Shown here piece by piece: positions 36,164 through 44,181 of a stretch of DNA of 64,000 nucleotides (position 1 is the stretch's first letter; each line of letters begins with the position of its first letter). Source of the DNA: 'Nostoc azollae' 0708 (GTDB taxonomy: Bacteria; Cyanobacteriota; Cyanobacteriia; Cyanobacteriales; Nostocaceae); NCBI RefSeq assembly GCF_000196515.1, contig NC_014248.1:3414001-3478000 (forward strand), written 5' to 3'. A program made the translations under genes and the position numbers. The notes beneath the pieces are model-generated. The model saw only the letters and a program-made list of their open reading frames with translations. It did not search any database and was not told where the DNA came from.

Positions 36164-37546
36164 TTAAATTGCACGAGAGAATTTTCTTTCTCTAGTTCTG
36201 GTATGAGTATCGAAATTAACTGCAATATTTCTGACCAGTAATCTACCAATATCTGTAATTTCGATTTGGTTGGTAAATAAATTTACTAGTCCATCACCTT
36301 CTAGGGGTTTTAACTCTTCTAGTTCCTGAGAGAAATATTCATCAAAATTGATGTGATATTTATCTTCAATGTCTGACTTATGTAGCTGAAAGTGAGACAT
36401 GATTGACATAATGACATCCCTTCTGATGATATCATTTTGGGTTAATTTAATGCCTTTACTGGTAGGAATAACACCTGCTGATACAGCCTGATAATAGTCC
36501 TTTAAACTCTTATGGTTCTGAGCATAAGCATCTTCTAGCATACTGATAGATGTAGAACCAAACCCAAAAAGTTCTGTTTCTGCGTGGGTAGTATAGCCTT
36601 GGAAGTTGCGTTTTAGAGTACCATTACGTTGAGCGATCGCTAATTCATTATTAGTTTTCGCAAAATGATCCATGCCAATAAACAAATACTCGTTATTTGT
36701 CAACTCCTCAATGGTCATCTTCAGAATATCTAACTTTTCCTGTGCTGCGGGTAATGTATCTTGGGAAATCCTCTTCTGCACAGGTTTCATCCAAGGTACA
36801 TAAGCAAAATTAAACACCACAATTCGATCAGGGTCTAGAATGATTGTCTTTTCTACCGTTTCCTGAAAAGTATGCAGAGTTTGGTATGGCAAACCATAAA
36901 TTAAGTCTACATTGACACTGCTAAAATTAGCCTCCTTAATCCAACCCATAGCATCAAACAGCATTTTTTCCGGTTGGATACGGTTTACCGCTGCTTGTAC
37001 TTTCGGGTTAAGGTCTTGGATACCAAAACTAATCCGATTAAAGCCAATATCTCTCAGAAACTGAATGTATTCCTTATTGACATAACGGGGGTTAATTTCA
37101 ATTGAAACCTCTGCTGATGAATCAATAGTGAAATAACGATTAATCTTATTCCACAAAAATTCAACTTGGTCGAGTTCCAAATAATTAGGTGTTCCACCAC
37201 CCCAATGTACCTGAAGCACCTTTCTACTTGTGTCAATCAACTCTGCGGTGTTGTGAATTTCTTGTACCAAATTGTGTAGATATGCTTTGGCAATATTCTT
37301 GTTATTAGAAATTACAGTATTACAGCCACAGAAATAACAAGCAGTCTGACAAAATGGAATATGGAAATACAAAGATAGGGCACTTTGACGTTCATTAGAA
37401 GCAGCAATAGAGGGTTGGAAATCTGCTGCTGTGAACGTTTCAGTTAACTCTGTAGCGGGTGGGTAGCTGGTGTATCTGGGTGCGCGGGTATCATACTTTT
37501 TAATCAGATCCAGATCAAATTTCACACCTGGTAGTAGAAAGACCAT
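36164..37546 (-). CDS. hemN: oxygen-independent coproporphyrinogen III oxidase (radical SAM)
   Basis: Converts coproporphyrinogen III to protoporphyrinogen IX without oxygen, using SAM radicals. The protein has 460 residues, the usual HemN length. The iron-sulfur motif CQTACYFCGCN follows YFHIPF near residue 60, then VHWGGGTPNYL and NVDLIYGLPYQT. The C-terminal HemN domain (GDGLVNLFTNQIEITDIGRL) is present. It lies downstream of the heme oxygenase gene on the same strand, the pairing seen in the low-oxygen ho2-hemN arrangement of Synechocystis. Confidence 0.92.
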   Translation of the reverse strand: MVFLLPGVKFDLDLIKKYDTRAPRYTSYPPATELTETFTAADFQPSIAASNERQSALSLYFHIPFCQTACYFCGCNTVISNNKNIAKAYLHNLVQEIHNTAELIDTSRKVLQVHWGGGTPNYLELDQVEFLWNKINRYFTIDSSAEVSIEINPRYVNKEYIQFLRDIGFNRISFGIQDLNPKVQAAVNRIQPEKMLFDAMGWIKEANFSSVNVDLIYGLPYQTLHTFQETVEKTIILDPDRIVVFNFAYVPWMKPVQKRISQDTLPAAQEKLDILKMTIEELTNNEYLFIGMDHFAKTNNELAIAQRNGTLKRNFQGYTTHAETELFGFGSTSISMLEDAYAQNHKSLKDYYQAVSAGVIPTSKGIKLTQNDIIRRDVIMSIMSHFQLHKSDIEDKYHINFDEYFSQELEELKPLEGDGLVNLFTNQIEITDIGRLLVRNIAVNFDTHTRTRERKFSRAI

Positions 37547-37764
37547 TAAAACCTCCGAGAGACTTTTAGTTCACTGCTAGTGATTGTAGGAATTGTAATT
37601 TTTGAATTGGGAGTAATTACGCTAATCTTTCCCAACCAATTGTTGTAAAGTTGGCAATCTTTGATTACTAATTGCCAATATATTTGTATGCTTCAGCTTT
37701 AAATACTGAAACTAACTAGCTAGGACTTACTTTAAGAAACCCAGTCTTGATTAAAAATACTATA

Positions 37765-38439
37765 TCAAACTAGGTCATTATATGTAGCTCGACCTAAATC
37801 TTGAATTAAAATACTTTCCAATTCTTTCATTATCTCCATATTCAGGTAGAAAGCATCATTAGCTTCGGGGACAATTTTATCAGCAGTGATATCATCGACA
37901 GCGACGGTATCTAATGCTTGACGATACCTATTTTTGAATTCCTGCTTATCGGGAATTTGCTCAAATTTGTAAAAGGGAGTTTCTTCATATCCAGATAGTT
38001 TTAAAGCTGACTGAGCAATATTTGGTAGCATTTGTCCACCAGAAATATCACCGATATAATGGGTATAGGCATGACCTAATAACAAAGTAGGTTCATGAGC
38101 AGATATTTCATAAATACGTGCAATGTAATTTTGAGTAGCCGTTAATGGACTGATGAGGTGCGGCCATAGATTCCCATGATAAAACATCATATTTTTTTCT
38201 GGAGATGCTTGACGATTTAGTTCAGGAAGATACATTACACTAATTACAGGATATTGTTTATTTTTATCAACTGCTGTTTGTAGTTCACTGTAAACAAAAT
38301 ACACATCACTTAAAACCTTAATGAAGCATTCTCTCTCTAAAACTCCTTGGATAGAACATTTCATGAAACCGGTATTTTCTGCATCTCTATGAGCTTGTCG
38401 AGTACCAGAACGCAGCTTGACGGCTAAATTATTACTCAT
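37765..38439 (-). CDS. heme oxygenase (probable micro-oxic HO2 type)
   Basis: Opens heme to biliverdin IXalpha, the precursor of bilin pigments, using ferredoxin. The 224-residue frame starts at ATG 38439 (MSNNLAVKLRSGTRQAHRDA), supported by AAGGAAGT about 8 bases upstream; an earlier in-frame ATG adds nine residues without support. The proximal His lies in GTRQAHRDAEN and the distal helix in YTHYIGDISGGQML. Its neighbour hemN and the nearby acsF are the partners of HO2 in low-oxygen clusters, which is why the paralogue is inferred. Confidence 0.88.
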   Translation of the reverse strand: MSNNLAVKLRSGTRQAHRDAENTGFMKCSIQGVLERECFIKVLSDVYFVYSELQTAVDKNKQYPVISVMYLPELNRQASPEKNMMFYHGNLWPHLISPLTATQNYIARIYEISAHEPTLLLGHAYTHYIGDISGGQMLPNIAQSALKLSGYEETPFYKFEQIPDKQEFKNRYRQALDTVAVDDITADKIVPEANDAFYLNMEIMKELESILIQDLGRATYNDLV

Positions 38440-38741
38440 TATTACTTCCTTCATGTTCACACGCAAATTTTCTCAATAGTCATCGACTTGTTTATCAGTT
38501 CACCGTCGATGTCAACGTTACACAATTGCTATTCTAGAGATGTGGTTTTGCTGCACCAATCTATCCAGCAAGCACCAATGCTGATATAGATATTAGTTGA
38601 TTTTTCTTGCTACTTAAATTTATTTAACTATTAATCTTCTTATAAATATAAAGATATACATATTTCTTTAGACTTGCATGAGTAAATCTGTAAATCTTTA
38701 AGTCTTGTAAATCCTGATATAGCTTGGGCCACGCTACCCTA

Positions 38742-39630
38742 TCAGACAATATTTGTATTGCGTTTAACTAGACTAGCGACTACTGTACCTAATTCCGCTG
38801 GTTCAACAGGTTTAGGTAAATGTAGCTGAAAACCTGCCTGTTATAGATCGTATTCCGTCTTCTTCTGGCATTCCAATATCACTAACGAAAACATCAGGTT
38901 TCCACTGAGTAAGCATCTATAATGCTTCTGAAGCTGATGCCACTACTGTAACTTTTGCTTGGCATTCTTCCAGTACCGTCCTAATAAGTTGACGGGTATC
39001 AGCTTCGTCATCTACAACTAACACACGTATACCTGCGATTTAAGGCAGAGAGATGGAAGAATCCAGAGAAACAGAGAGAGATTTTTCTGCTCCTTCCCGA
39101 TACTTTTGATCCTCTACATTTCTGCTTTCTTCCAGAAGTAGCAGCCTGACTGTAAATGTTGCTCCTTCGTTCTTACCTGAACTTTCTACATCGACAGTAC
39201 CACCATGTAATTCTACTAAATGACGCACGAGTGCTAATCCTAGTCCTAGTCCACCATGAGACCTAGTGCTGGAACTATCAGCTTGACTAAAGCGATCAAA
39301 GACGTAAGGGGGAAAATCAGGAGTAATACTAATTCCATTGTCAATTACTTGAATCTGAGCATATTTCCTGAATGGTGGTTGTTGATGCTCACGGCAACCG
39401 CAGCTGACATAATTTTTTGCTTCTGGGTTGCTGATAGTAATCTGCTCTAGCCTGATTTCTACATTACCGCCTTGGGGTGTGAACTTGATGGCATTAGTTA
39501 ACAAATTCCAGATCACTTATTGTAAGTGATCCCAATCACCGCAAATAATCACAGAAGAGGTAAAGGGGAAAACAGCCTCTGTCCCCTCTATTTCCACCAA
39601 CGTAGCGCGAGAATATGGGTATTGCTAATT
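38742..39630 (-). pseudogene. hybrid histidine kinase / receiver C-terminal part, broken
   Basis: The upstream end reads VEIEGTEAVFPFTSSVIICG then a TAA, followed by VIWNLLTNAIKFTPQGGNVE (N box), FDRFSQADSSSTRSHGGLGL (F and G2 boxes) and LHGGTVDVESSG. After a TAA at 39040 the receiver domain begins GIRVLVVDDEADTRQLIRTV, has a stop, then TQWKPDVFVSDIGMPEEDG with the phospho-acceptor Asp, lacks about 30 central residues, and ends FQLHLPKPVEPAELGTVVAS with TGA at 38742. The kinase His region is gone. This is a CHASE- or PAS-type hybrid sensor in late decay. Confidence 0.75.
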
Positions 39631-39799
39631 GATAGAAGAACGAGAAAATAACCCTCGACTACTTGCACTGAAAATAATCATCAAGCCATATCCCAATGCT
39701 CGCGAAACCTTACCATTGTTCCACGACAGAGCAGAAAATGAACTAGATGAGCAAGTGCGGGAGTGTGCGAAAAATAAATTAGCAGAATTAAACAGTTAA
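39629..39799 (+). pseudogene. 56-codon remnant of an unidentified protein
   Basis: The open frame starts after a stop, with TTG as its first codon, and reads IEERENNPRLLALKIIIKPY, PNARETLPLFHDRAENELDE and QVRECAKNKLAELNS. Highly charged and helical. Paired with the next mini-ORF by 25 bases. No family was identified. Confidence 0.35.
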
Positions 39800-39824
39800 A
39801 ATAATAAAAAAAAAGGATACCGCC

Positions 39825-39923
39825 ATGAATACATCTCTCAAAACAATCAAAGTCTACGATGAAATTGTAGATTTTATTGCTGCTGGTACTACTCCCCAAA
39901 GTGTGATTAACTTCCATTCTTAA
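39825..39923 (+). pseudogene. 32-residue N-terminal remnant of an antitoxin-like protein
   Basis: ATG 39825 with AAGGA upstream reads MNTSLKTIKVYDEIVDFIAA then GTTPQSVINFHS and stops. It resembles the N-terminus of short cyanobacterial proteins (about 80 residues) that accompany small toxin-like genes, recalled without a database check. The C-terminal half is missing. Confidence 0.4.
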
Positions 39924-40039
39924 TAGAAGTTAGTAAGTATCCACCAACATCAGCAAAAGGAAGAATAAGCAAGTAGATATATCAAAAATTAAGTACCATA
40001 CTTGTCATAGTAAATTGAATCAAGTTTAAAACTATCAAA

Positions 40040-40882
40040 TTGACAGATTTAGAATTTACCTTTGTTTTCATTTTAGCCAGTTGCGTCTTTTCCCAAGCTG
40101 GTTATACCCAAGATACCACAGCGAAAACATCTCAATTAACTCAAGAAGCTACAAGATTACGTCAAGAGGTTGCAACAGGATTACAAACTTTTCTCAAATC
40201 CCATATTAACGATTTAACATGACCACAAATCAAAATAGCTTTAGACCAATTATGTCAACAACGAGATTGTTATGCATCTAATTTATATTGGTACACAGAT
40301 TTAGAACAAGCTGAAGCTGCCGCTAAAACTAGTGGTAAACTAATTCTTCCTTTGGGGTTGTTACGTAGATTAGATACAGAACTCAGTTGTGCTAAGAGCC
40401 GATCTGTTAGAGTCGCATTATATCGAAATTCAGGAATTATTCAAGAACTGATAGAAAACTTTATTTCACATTTGCAACTAGTACAACCAGTTACCAAAGT
40501 AACAATTGATTTTGGTGACGGACGCAAATTAGAAAGAATAATCACAGGAAATAGTATTCATCATATTTTAGATAGTTTTGGTCGTCCTATTGATCCCATT
40601 CCTGGACTCTATGGGCTGAAAGCCTTTCCTAAACAACTCAAGCAAGCAGAAGTAATAGCAGCAGTATTGAGTAACCGTAGTGGTACAGAATACGGAAATT
40701 TATTATAAAAGTATCATCTTCATCAGCTTGATAGAACTCAAAATCAATGGAGAGCAAATTTATCAAAATTAGGTATTCAGTCTCCACATCAGTTGGTAGA
40801 ACGTGCAAATCATTCTACTTCACCTCCTAGCACCATTGATAATGGTGGTACTGTTGACAAATCGGCATCAATAAGCCGCTAA
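40040..40882 (+). pseudogene. thioredoxin-fold-like protein with two in-frame stops
   Basis: A single frame from TTG 40040 covers 281 codons with TGA at 40220 and TAA at 40706. Segments are CVFSQAGYTQDTTAKTSQ (secretion-like), QIKIALDQLCQQRDCYASNL with YWYTDLEQAEAAAKTSGKLI (the thioredoxin-like strand where a product is processed), VTKVTIDFGDGRKLERIITG, FGRPIDPIPGLYGLKAF, and after the second stop WRANLSKLGIQSPHQLVE. The thioredoxin CxxC is absent. The frame is otherwise clean, so inactivation seems recent. Confidence 0.6.
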
Positions 40883-40920
40883 AGATTTATGCTTCTGCTA
40901 AAGTATTTCAGGTGAGGGTT

Positions 40921-40954
40921 GTAAAGTATCAACTCCTAGGAGTTGATACTTTAC
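40921..40954. promoter_or_regulatory. 34-bp perfect palindrome upstream of acsF
   Basis: GTAAAGTATCAACTCCT followed by its exact reverse complement AGGAGTTGATACTTTAC, with no loop. It lies 127 bases before the acsF ATG and 39 bases after the preceding pseudogene. It could end that transcript or act as an operator or transcript structure for acsF. The short following AAATAAATTTT tract favours a terminator only weakly. Confidence 0.5.
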
Positions 40955-41080
40955 AAATAAATTTTCAAACATCTTCTCAGATAATTTTGTACAATTTACT
41001 TTCAATAATTTAACTGATGACTACTAATAACTATTTATGGTTAGATAATTTTACAAGCATAAAATAGCCAAAGGAGTATC

Positions 41081-42157
41081 ATGGTTAAGTCTTTGGAAAC
41101 TCCCCCAGTTGAGTTATTGAAACCAGGTGTCAAAGCACCTGTTCAAGAAACACTATTAACACCCCGGTTTTATACCACAGATTTTAATGCTGTGGCGAAA
41201 TTGGATATTTCTGGTCATGAAGCAGAAATTAGGGCTGTAGTTGATGAACTCAAGGCTGATTATAACCGCCATCACTTCGTTCGTGATGATGAATTTAAAC
41301 AGTCTTGGAATCATATTCCGGGTGAGAAACGGCTGGCTTTTATTGACTTTTTAGAACGTTCTTGTACTTCGGAGTTCTCTGGGTTTTTACTCTTTAAAGA
41401 GTTATCCCGTCGTATCAAATATAGTAACCCCTTATTGTCTGAAGCGTTTGAATATCTAGCAAGAGATGAAGCACGTCATGCGGGTTTTTTGAATAAGGCA
41501 ATGGGAGACTTTAGTCTTTCCCTTGACTTAAGTTATCTCACGAAAAACCGTAGCTATACTTTCTTTCCTCCAGACTGGGTAATTTACACAGTTTACCTAT
41601 CAGAGAAAATTGGCTACTGGCGTTATATTTTAGTATATCGCCACATGGCAGAAAATCCAGAATTCCAGTTCTATCCCCTCTTTAGAAAGTTTGAAAGCTG
41701 GTGTCAGGATGAAAATAGACACGGGGATTTCTTCAAGGCTTTGTTACGTTCTCAACCCCAGTTATGGAATAATTGGAAAGCACGCTTATGGGTGCGGTTC
41801 TTTTTATTGACTGTGTTTGTTACCCATACAATAACAGTTTTTGAACGGGCAAATTTCTATGAAATCTTGGGAATTCATCCCCGTAAATACAATAATCAGG
41901 TAATTACAGAAACCAACAAAACTGCAGCAAGGGCTTTTCCCACTATCTTAAATACAGATCACCCCTACTTTTTCTGGTATTTGGAACAGTGTGCAATTAA
42001 TAATCAGAAATTAATTGCAATCAATAACAGTAAAAAATGGGGAATAGTGAAGTTATTCCAAAAAATACCTTTGATGCAAAACATCTTGTGGTATATGTTG
42101 AAACTTTACCTAATTAAACCCATCAACGCGGAGAAAGCTCGTGAGACTGTTTATTAA
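41081..42157 (+). CDS. acsF: Mg-protoporphyrin IX monomethyl ester oxidative cyclase
   Basis: Forms the fifth ring of chlorophyll from Mg-protoporphyrin monomethyl ester with oxygen. The protein has 358 residues, with di-iron ligands in LFKELSRRI, ARDEARHAGFLNKAMG (Glu-x-x-His) and CQDENRHGDFFKAL (Glu-x-x-His). AAGGAGT sits 8 bases before ATG. Cyanobacteria often have two cyclases, and the neighbouring heme oxygenase and hemN suggest this is the low-oxygen one (ChlA2 type). Other paralogues cannot be seen in this window. Confidence 0.9.
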   Translation: MVKSLETPPVELLKPGVKAPVQETLLTPRFYTTDFNAVAKLDISGHEAEIRAVVDELKADYNRHHFVRDDEFKQSWNHIPGEKRLAFIDFLERSCTSEFSGFLLFKELSRRIKYSNPLLSEAFEYLARDEARHAGFLNKAMGDFSLSLDLSYLTKNRSYTFFPPDWVIYTVYLSEKIGYWRYILVYRHMAENPEFQFYPLFRKFESWCQDENRHGDFFKALLRSQPQLWNNWKARLWVRFFLLTVFVTHTITVFERANFYEILGIHPRKYNNQVITETNKTAARAFPTILNTDHPYFFWYLEQCAINNQKLIAINNSKKWGIVKLFQKIPLMQNILWYMLKLYLIKPINAEKARETVY

Positions 42158-42165
42158 CTAAGTAA

Positions 42166-42241
42166 GAATTCAGGAGTCAGAATGTTTGAGAAATTGGTTA
42201 ATTATCAAATAGGTATTATTGGTGTTAGCCTGAAAAAGCTG
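42166..42241 (+). repeat. dispersed repeat R3, copy 2
   Basis: Matches 3108-3208 (reverse complement) and 56182-56253. It starts 9 bases after the acsF stop with TCAGGAGTCAGAATGTTTGA and ends GCCTGAAAAAGCTG. Confidence 0.7.
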
Positions 42242-42270
42242 CATGCTTACGTTAACTAATAACTACAGCA

Positions 42271-42357
42271 GGAGTCAGGAGTCACGAGTGAGACTCTCTT
42301 ACCGTCTAGGTTTCAATTTAGATTCTGTACCTCATTTATCTGCAATCTGCTGTAAGT
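42271..42357 (+). repeat. second dispersed repeat, copy 2
   Basis: Matches 4065-4150 in reverse complement (AGGTTTCAATTTAGATTCTG, then TACCTCAT and CAATCTGCT). It lies beside R3 copy 2, while the matching pair at 3.1 and 4.1 kb is separated by about 900 bases, so the two repeats may be parts of one longer family. Confidence 0.6.
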
Positions 42358-42841
42358 AGGTGGGTGTTTAAAATTGTCGTTATGACAAGGCAATAGGCAA
42401 TAGGGAAGAGGTTTTGATAAATTTTACTTTTCGGTACATACTTCTCTCCGAGAAGCCGCTGCGCGTCTACGGTTTTTTGTGCCTTCCTATTTACAACCTA
42501 CAAATCTTTCTGGGGAATCTCTTCGTGAAACTCTATCATCAATTGGATAGTTTCTACAGCTAAATCTTACGCTCAGAATGAAAATTTGTGATGTTTTTGC
42601 AAAATTGGGATGCTCCCTATTAATTTGGGAAGATTTGATATAAAAACAAGATAAAATAGAGCCAGAAAATCGAGAAAGCCGCAAAAAACTTAAAAAATAT
42701 TTTATTAATCAAAAATGCTAAGAACTTGAACAAGTGCAGAAAGAATTACAAACTATAATCAATACATCTAAACTTCTGTCATTACAAATTTGTACCTACC
42801 TAACAGGTAACCAACATGAAAACACCTATCTACATCTATAA
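42358..42841. other. gene-free stretch with IS tip fragments
   Basis: No gene supported. An ISKra4-type tip (AAAATTGGGATGCTCCC) is at about 42600-42616, followed by AAGATTTGATATAAAAACAA and AGAAAGAATTACAAACTATA, which look like IS-derived remnants. Nothing else identified. Confidence 0.4.
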
Positions 42842-43000
42842 CTAGTACAGTACGGCGTCAATAAACCAACCCTTCCAAATGTCTGAAAAGCTCAAGCCGT
42901 ATACATTTTGAATTTCGTTGGCGCAGCCTGCTGGAAGCACTACTTTGTTAGTGTAGCTCTGATGAAAGAAGGAAGTATTTTGAATTCACGGCAGTACTAG
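42842..43000 (+). repeat. MITE family 1, copy 2 (full length)
   Basis: Begins CTAGTACAGTACGGCGTCAA and ends CACGGCAGTACTAG, 159 bp. It holds the central part TTGGCGCAGCCTGCTGGAAG that copy 1 lacks. It ends two bases before the stop codon of the next minus-strand gene. Confidence 0.8.
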
Positions 43001-43002
43001 CT

Positions 43003-43215
43003 TCATGAAATTATCTCAGAAATTTCCTCATCGGTGTAGACTGTTCCATTCTTTTACATCAAATAAGAACGCAATGCGTGGAATTTGTGGGTAAATATAT
43101 AGTCCTCAATAGCTTTACCAACTAAACTATCAGCAGATATACCTTCAGCTTGAGTAATTTCTAAAAGTGCTGCTTTCATTTCTGGGGTAATGGTAATGGT
43201 TAGGATATCTTGCAT
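43003..43215 (-). pseudogene. ribbon-helix-helix antitoxin-like protein, stop at codon 54
   Basis: ATG 43215 reads MQDILTITITPEMKAALLEI, TQAEGISADSLVGKAIEDYI and FTHKFHALRSYLM, then TAA (43054-43056), and the same frame continues KNGTVYTDEEISEIIS to TGA at 43003. The N-terminal beta strand and two helices fit a CopG/ParD-type RHH domain. The premature stop removes the C-terminal toxin-binding tail. No toxin gene is next to it. A truncated 53-residue protein could still bind DNA. Confidence 0.6.
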
Positions 43216-43321
43216 ATTTCATCAGGGAGCTACATAGTAGACCTGTCAGGAAGATTAACTTGGTGTGAAAAAAATGGTAGAAGGGAATTTTGAGGGTGTA
43301 CCAAAAGGAAAAATCCACTAA

Positions 43322-43880
43322 ATTAACTATATTCAAGAATATCCACATCGTACAAAACAAATACTGGGAAGAACTAACCATCAGTTTCAAGACTTGTTAG
43401 CCCAACCTGAAATGTAGCACAAAACACTTCAAGGTTACATAGAAAGTAAAAAGATAGGTATAAATTAGAAAGGAGGAGGGGGGAAAGGGAAACTAGAAAT
43501 AAAAGAAGAGGTATGTCTATGCTTGTTCTATGTGAGGAAAATGCCAACATTTGAGGTTTTAGGTTTGCATTTCGGTATATCCAAACAAAACGGAAGCACA
43601 GGAGACATTTCATTACTGGCTAGAGATATTACAAAATGTTTTCCCTCCTAGTCTCCGTGAACAGCTAGAAAAACATGATAGGGATTATGCCATGGCGTCT
43701 CAGAACAAAAGGCAGGAAACAAAGAGTTTTCCACCAAGGGTGTTTTTGTTGAACAGGTCATTAGACTTGTAAAAATATTCCGGGTACCTCAACAAAGATT
43801 TCCCCTGGATTCCCCAATTTAGTCACAAGTAATTCTTACTATTTGTGGTTTAGTCACATTAGGAATTGGTTCATGAGTGT
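43322..43880 (+). pseudogene. IS5-family transposase with internal deletion
   Basis: The start region reads INYIQEYPHRTKQILGRTNH, FQDLLAQPEM and a stop, then KTLQGYIESKKIGIN and a stop, KEEVCLCLFYVRKMPTFEVL and GLHFGIS, a frameshift, FHYWLEILQNVLPPSLREQL. After a gap with the DDE core missing, the end resumes as VFVEQVIRLVKIFRVPQQRF and ILTICGLVTLGIGS. N- and C-terminal ends of a DDE/Tnp4-type IS5 transposase flank a deletion near 43720. Several nonsense changes are present. Confidence 0.65.
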
Positions 43881-44181
43881 TGCCCATTTTATACATGTTA
43901 TAGATATGAGGTCAGTTATGAATTTGTCATCAACACTTTCATGGATAGGAACTATCCGTAACTATTCCCAACCCTGATTCTTTCCTTGGCTGTTTCCTCA
44001 TCTTAATACTATGGAAAGGCAGACACATACTCCTTTCTAAATTCTCGTCCCTCTCTAGTTAGTTAATTGTACACTATACCGGGCTAAGTACGGTATCTAT
44101 TCATGAGCGAAAGGAAAGTTATACTCCAATTGATCCGTAAACAGATAGAATATTCCTCTGTCCTCTTGGTGCATAACTACC
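43881..44181. other. region upstream of purL
   Basis: About 300 bases without a gene. It must contain the purL promoter; the segment GTACACTATACCGGGCTAAG near 44068 includes a TACACTAT stretch that could act as a -10-like element. No riboswitch fold typical of purine genes was recognised. Confidence 0.3.
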
